Positions 6,209 to 8,629 of a DNA stretch of 8,629 bases are shown here, in pieces. The notes below the pieces were generated by a model that saw only the letters and a list, made by a program, of their open reading frames with translations, ran no database searches and had not been told where the DNA came from. Each line of letters starts with the position of its first letter. Positions within the stretch are counted from its first letter, which is position 1. The position numbers and the translations under genes were made by a program. Source of the DNA: Chloroflexota bacterium. GTDB lineage: Bacteria; Chloroflexota; Anaerolineae; Anaerolineales; DRMV01. The DNA is taken from NCBI GenBank assembly GCA_013153375.1, contig JAADEN010000002.1, positions 1 through 8,629 of the forward strand, given 5' to 3'.

Positions 6209-7125
6209 TCGCGCGTGAACGGCTTCGTCAGCGCCGCGGGGGGACGGGCGCGCTGGACCACGATGACCAGCACCACGATGGTCAGGACATAGGGCGCCAT
6301 GACCGCGAAGTCCGCGGGGATGGGCAGGCCCAGCACTTGCACCCACAATTGCAGCGCGTTGACCAGGCTGAACAGCAGCGCGCCCATGAGTACGCCCACA
6401 GGCCGCCAACTGCCGAAGTACACCAGGGCCACCGCGATGAAGCCCAGGCCGCTGGTCATGTTCTGCTGGAAAATCTTCAGCAACCCGATGGACAACGACG
6501 CGCCGCCCAGCGCGGAGAGGATCCCCCCCAAGGTGACCGTGGCGTAGCGCACCTTGGCCACGCTCACGCCCAGGGAGTCGGCCGCGTGGGGGTTCTCGCC
6601 CGCGGCCTTGATCATCAGGCCCCAGGGCGTCTTGTTCAGCACGAACCACGCCAGCGGCACCAGCGCGTACGCGCCGTACACCATCCAGTTGTGCCGAAAG
6701 AGCAGTTCCCCCAACACGGGCAGGTCGCTGAGCAGGGGGAAATGCGCGTCGGGCACACCCTTGACCGAGTCCACCGTGCCCAGGAGTTTCTGGAACAGCA
6801 GGTCGCTCATGCCCAGGCCGAACAGGTAGAAGCCGATGCCGCTGATGCCCTGCTCCGCGTGCAGGTTCACCGTGACGAAGGCCATGGCCAGGCCCATGAG
6901 CAGGCCCACCAGCACCGCGGCCAGCAGGCCCAGCCACGGGTTGCCCGTGCGATAGGTCACATAGAAAGCCGCGAACGCGCCCAGCAGCATCTGGCCTTCC
7001 ACGCCCAGGTTGAGCACGCCGCTGCGTTGGCCCAGGGTCTCGCCGATGGCCGCGTACAGATAGGGCGTGGCCAGGCGGATGCCCGAGGCCGCGATGCCCA
7101 GCAGAATGTCGCCGATGGAGTACAT
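6205..7125 (-). CDS. BMP-family ABC transporter permease (second subunit, NupQ/YufQ-like)
   Basis: A 306-residue integral membrane protein of the BPD_transp_2 (PF02653) family, forming the translocation path with the neighbouring 375-residue permease. Hydrophobic segments can be seen at about residues 64-87, 150-163, 192-217, 227-258 and 275-291, with shorter ones near the N-terminus. The family block SGVLNLGVEGQMLLGAFAAF is at 35-54. The cytoplasmic coupling segment AAGENPHAADSLGVSV (174-189) contacts the ATPase. The ATG at 7125 is 3 bases after the preceding permease stop, so the pair is probably translationally coupled; GAGG lies eight bases upstream. The C-terminus KPFTRE ends on a stop codon lying inside the heptad array, so the original end may have been altered by the insertion. 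Confidence 0.94.
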   Translation of the reverse strand: MYSIGDILLGIAASGIRLATPYLYAAIGETLGQRSGVLNLGVEGQMLLGAFAAFYVTYRTGNPWLGLLAAVLVGLLMGLAMAFVTVNLHAEQGISGIGFYLFGLGMSDLLFQKLLGTVDSVKGVPDAHFPLLSDLPVLGELLFRHNWMVYGAYALVPLAWFVLNKTPWGLMIKAAGENPHAADSLGVSVAKVRYATVTLGGILSALGGASLSIGLLKIFQQNMTSGLGFIAVALVYFGSWRPVGVLMGALLFSLVNALQLWVQVLGLPIPADFAVMAPYVLTIVVLVIVVQRARPPAALTKPFTRE

Positions 7126-7128
7126 GGC

Positions 7129-8256
7129 TCAGCCTCTTGGGGGGGATGCTTCGCGGACGGCCTGGGCCGCGGCGCGTTCCGTGGCCCGCAGCAGACGACG
7201 CTTTTGCGCGCGGCGGCGGAAGTATTCGCTGCTGACCACGAAGACCACCACCAGGCCGTTGAGCGCGGTCACCAGCGCGGAGGGCACCTGCACCGCGCGC
7301 TGCATCGCGTTCGCGCCCACCAGCAGCGCGCCGAAGAGCACCGACGCAGGGATGGTGCCCAAGGGGTGCAACTGGCCCAGCAGCGCGGCCACGATGCCGT
7401 TGAACCCCGCGCCGCCCGTGAAGCCCGTCGCGGAGCCGTCGGTGATCATGCGGTAGTTCACGCCGTACACCTGGATCATCCCGGCCAGGCCCGCGAACGC
7501 GCCGCTGAGCACCAGGGCCAGCACCGTGTAGCGCTTGACCGGAATGCCCGCGTAGCGGGACGCGTGGGGGTTGTAGCCCACCGCGCGGATGCGGTAGCCC
7601 CAGCCCGTGCGCCACAGCAGGAAGTACACCAGCAGGGCCAGCACCACCGCGATGAGCGCGCCCAGGTGCAGGCGCGTGGGCACCCAGCGGGGCAGGCGGT
7701 AGGCCGCGCTCAGGGCCGCGGTCTGCGGGATTTGCGACGCGCGCTGGGCCTGCACGGGGTCGATCATGGGGCCGCGCAGCAGGTAGTTCATCAACTGCAC
7801 CGCGATGGCGTTCATCATGATGGTGCTCAGGATTTCGTTCACATTGTAGTAGGCCTTGAGCACGCCGGGGATGCCGCCCCACACCGCGCCGCCGAACATG
7901 GCCACCAGCATGGCCAGGGGGATCATCACCCAGCCGGGCCAATCGGGGAAGGCCAGGCCCAGGGCCGTGGCCAGCAGCGCGCCCACGATCATCTGGCCCT
8001 CGCCGCCGATGTTAATGACTTGGCCTCGGAATGCGATGCAAATTCCGAGGCCGACCAGAAGCAAGGGCGTGGCTTTGACCAGGGTCTCCGCAAAGGCGTT
8101 GCGGCTGCCGAACGCGCCCTTGAGGAGCGCCGCGTAGGCATCCAGGGGCGAAACGCCCAGCAGGGCCAGGACCACCGCGCCCAGCACGAAGGCCAGGCTC
8201 GCGGCCGCCAGAGGATAGAACAAATCGGTGATGCGCTCGCGCCATTGCGTTTTCAT
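7129..8256 (-). CDS. BMP-family ABC transporter permease (first subunit, NupP/YufP-like)
   Basis: A 375-residue polytopic membrane protein of the BPD_transp_2 (PF02653) family, the larger permease of the importer. A first helix spans about residues 11-35. The family block GLGICIAFRGQVINIGGEGQMIVGALLA is at 69-96 and the coupling segment AVGYNPHASRYAGIPV at 225-240. The GFTGGAGFNGIVAALLGQLHPLGTIPASVLFGALLVGANAMQ region (278-319) is also typical. The tail (about 346-375) is strongly basic and cytoplasmic. It is the first gene of the minus-strand operon. The ATG at 8256 has GGAG six bases upstream (8263-8266) and a good -10 element at 8284-8289. Putting both permeases before the binding protein is unlike the commoner binding protein-ATPase-permease-permease order. 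The ligand is probably a nucleoside or simple sugar. Confidence 0.94.
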   Translation of the reverse strand: MKTQWRERITDLFYPLAAASLAFVLGAVVLALLGVSPLDAYAALLKGAFGSRNAFAETLVKATPLLLVGLGICIAFRGQVINIGGEGQMIVGALLATALGLAFPDWPGWVMIPLAMLVAMFGGAVWGGIPGVLKAYYNVNEILSTIMMNAIAVQLMNYLLRGPMIDPVQAQRASQIPQTAALSAAYRLPRWVPTRLHLGALIAVVLALLVYFLLWRTGWGYRIRAVGYNPHASRYAGIPVKRYTVLALVLSGAFAGLAGMIQVYGVNYRMITDGSATGFTGGAGFNGIVAALLGQLHPLGTIPASVLFGALLVGANAMQRAVQVPSALVTALNGLVVVFVVSSEYFRRRAQKRRLLRATERAAAQAVREASPPRG

Positions 8257-8283
8257 GGAAGGCTCCAGGTGTTTGTCGCATTC

Positions 8284-8289
8284 ATCATA
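8284..8289 (-). promoter_or_regulatory. Candidate -10 of the transporter operon promoter
   Basis: TATGAT on the minus strand matches the -10 consensus at 5 of 6 positions. It sits in an AT-rich stretch and would give a leader of about 20 bases ending at the GGAG site of the first permease. The -35 region (about 8307-8312) is poor, which would fit activation or repression at the adjacent dyad. Confidence 0.55.
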
Positions 8290-8315
8290 ACAAAAAATGC
8301 GGTTTGAGAAAAGGA

Positions 8316-8338
8316 TTTCGCGAGGTTTTTTCGCGAAA
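8316..8338. promoter_or_regulatory. TTTCGCGA-N7-TCGCGAAA dyad, candidate operator
   Basis: Perfect 8-base inverted arms at 8316-8323 and 8331-8338 are separated by GGTTTTT. The right part is itself the 10-base palindrome TTTCGCGAAA (8329-8338). The dyad lies just upstream of the presumed -35 of the transporter promoter, the usual place for a dimeric regulator site. It could also form an RNA hairpin on the plus strand if that strand is transcribed. Confidence 0.5.
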
Positions 8339-8408
8339 GTCTTTTTGGGCGTAGGAAAGCAGGAAGGATGCCAGGGCGCGCTCTATCGGCCACCGGCTGT
8401 CTTGAAAC

Positions 8409-8445
8409 CACGGATGAACACGGAGACCACGGACGGACACGGATG
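8409..8445. repeat. CACGGATGAA-type short tandem repeat
   Basis: Four imperfect units: CACGGATGAA (8409), CACGGAGAC (8419), CACGGACGGA (8428), CACGGATG (8438), with a period of 9-10 bases. Arrays of this wording occur in intergenic DNA of several bacterial phyla from my general recollection; no coding function is suggested. Confidence 0.7.
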
Positions 8446-8450
8446 TTTGA

Positions 8451-8481
8451 GAGAAGTTAGAAGTTGGAGGTTGGAAGTTGG
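8451..8481. repeat. Heptanucleotide array, GA[AG]GNTG family, second copy
   Basis: Units GAGAAGT, TAGAAGT, TGGAGGT, TGGAAGT (8451-8478) followed by TGG. After shifting the frame by two bases these are GAAGTTA, GAAGTTG, GAGGTTG, GAAGTTG, the same family as 1911-1938. Confidence 0.75.
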
Positions 8482-8490
8482 CCTGCCCTG

Positions 8491-8544
8491 ACGGCTGACG
8501 ACTGGCGACTACCGACTGACGACTGTACTGCCGACTATCGACTG
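8491..8544 (-). repeat. CGACTRC-family heptad array without a gene
   Basis: Units ACGGCTG, ACGACTG, GCGACTA, CCGACTG, ACGACTG, a short TACTG, then CCGACTA and TCGACTG. It has the same orientation as the array at 6174-6208 and shares 20 identical bases with it (8506-8525). No four-helix-bundle gene accompanies it in the window. It ends two bases before the extended -10 of the plus-strand gene. Confidence 0.85.
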
Positions 8545-8546
8545 TA

Positions 8547-8555
8547 TGTTACAAT
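8547..8555 (+). promoter_or_regulatory. Extended -10 element for a probably leaderless transcript
   Basis: TGTTACAAT is an extended -10 (TG, one base, then TACAAT with 5 of 6 consensus matches). The ATG at 8563 begins 8 bases after it, so transcription should start at or within a base or two of the start codon. No Shine-Dalgarno sequence precedes the ATG. Confidence 0.65.
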
Positions 8556-8562
8556 CCCCGCC

Positions 8563-8629
8563 ATGAAACGCTGGCATTTGGCCTTGGGCCTGCTCATCAG
8601 CGCGGTCTTCCTTTATTTGGCCCTGCGCG
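8563..8629 (+). CDS. Start of a membrane protein, probably UPF0104/lysylphosphatidylglycerol-synthase-TM family
   Basis: Only 22 codons are visible before the right edge: MKRWHLALGLLISAVFLYLALR. This is a short basic start followed by one hydrophobic helix ending in LALR. The wording GLLISAVFLYLALR is very like the opening of the UPF0104 / lysylphosphatidylglycerol synthase transmembrane family (PF03706), flippase-like proteins found in many glycolipid and isoprenoid-linked clusters. The fragment is too short to be certain. A signal peptide or a different polytopic protein is possible. The gene is divergent from the transporter operon and appears to be expressed from the leaderless promoter just upstream. 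Confidence 0.6.
   Translation, partial: MKRWHLALGLLISAVFLYLALR

Larger units (their letters stand above)
8257..8562. other. 306-base divergent intergenic region
   Basis: Reading rightward it holds the transporter promoter, a TTTCGCGA dyad, a stretch without recognisable signal (about 8340-8405), then three stacked repeat arrays (8409-8445, 8451-8481, 8491-8544), and the extended -10 of the plus-strand gene. A 64-codon frame at 8297-8491 crosses two of the arrays and is not believed to be a gene. Confidence 0.7.

Noticed and set aside
6071..7942. 623-codon minus-strand frame
   Set aside because: It is a shifted frame through both permeases and into the four-helix-bundle gene, with no membrane-protein pattern.
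6103..8307. 734-codon plus-strand open frame opposite the permeases
   Set aside because: It is the complement of two clear permease genes. Its translation is His/Gln/Arg/Ala-rich low-complexity sequence typical of antisense frames in GC-rich DNA.
8297..8491. 64-codon plus-strand frame
   Set aside because: It starts without a ribosome site and much of its sequence comes from the CACGGATGAA and GAAGTTG arrays, so it is intergenic repeat DNA.
8491..8544. Possible CRISPR array
   Set aside because: Units are 7 bases, contiguous and without spacers, and no cas gene is present.

Overview
The window is a GC-rich stretch of bacterial chromosome, most likely from a Chloroflexota (Anaerolineae-like) genome. 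That assignment is an inference from four things: the lipoprotein style of the solute-binding protein, the GC content, the leaderless start at the right edge, and the short intergenic repeat arrays. No rRNA or tRNA is present to confirm it. Nearly all genes lie on the minus strand, so the region reads from right to left.

Minus-strand order. A promoter near 8284-8289 drives two permease genes of a BMP-type nucleoside (or simple-sugar) ABC transporter (8256-7129 and 7125-6205). They are followed by a small four-helix-bundle gene (6156-5797) and the lipoprotein binding protein (5721-4693). A sulfotransferase gene (3751-4644) points the opposite way and separates these from the transporter's double ATPase (3542-1995), which has its own candidate promoter. 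Behind the ATPase come an XRE-type helix-turn-helix protein (1893-1579), a purine-nucleosidase-family protein (1575-832) and homoserine kinase thrB (774 to beyond the left edge). On the right edge a plus-strand gene starts at 8563. Its 22 visible residues look like the first membrane helix of a UPF0104/LPG-synthase-TM protein.

How it works together. The binding lipoprotein, two permeases and tandem ATPase form one complete importer of the NupNOPQ/BMP class. A nucleosidase three genes downstream of the binding protein would be a natural consumer of an imported purine nucleoside, although it may equally serve the methylthioadenosine/S-adenosylhomocysteine cycle. thrB belongs to threonine synthesis.

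The most unusual part is the set of insertions and repeats. The transporter locus is interrupted twice. The four-helix-bundle gene sits between inverted arrays of a 7-base repeat that share a perfect 18-base inverted core, and one array supplies the stop codon of the upstream permease. The sulfotransferase is flanked by two related, oppositely oriented CCCGCGC hairpins. The same 7-base array, without the gene, recurs at 8491-8544 in a stack with two other repeat types. A second, unrelated sequence with the same 7-base period occurs at 1911-1938 and 8451-8481.
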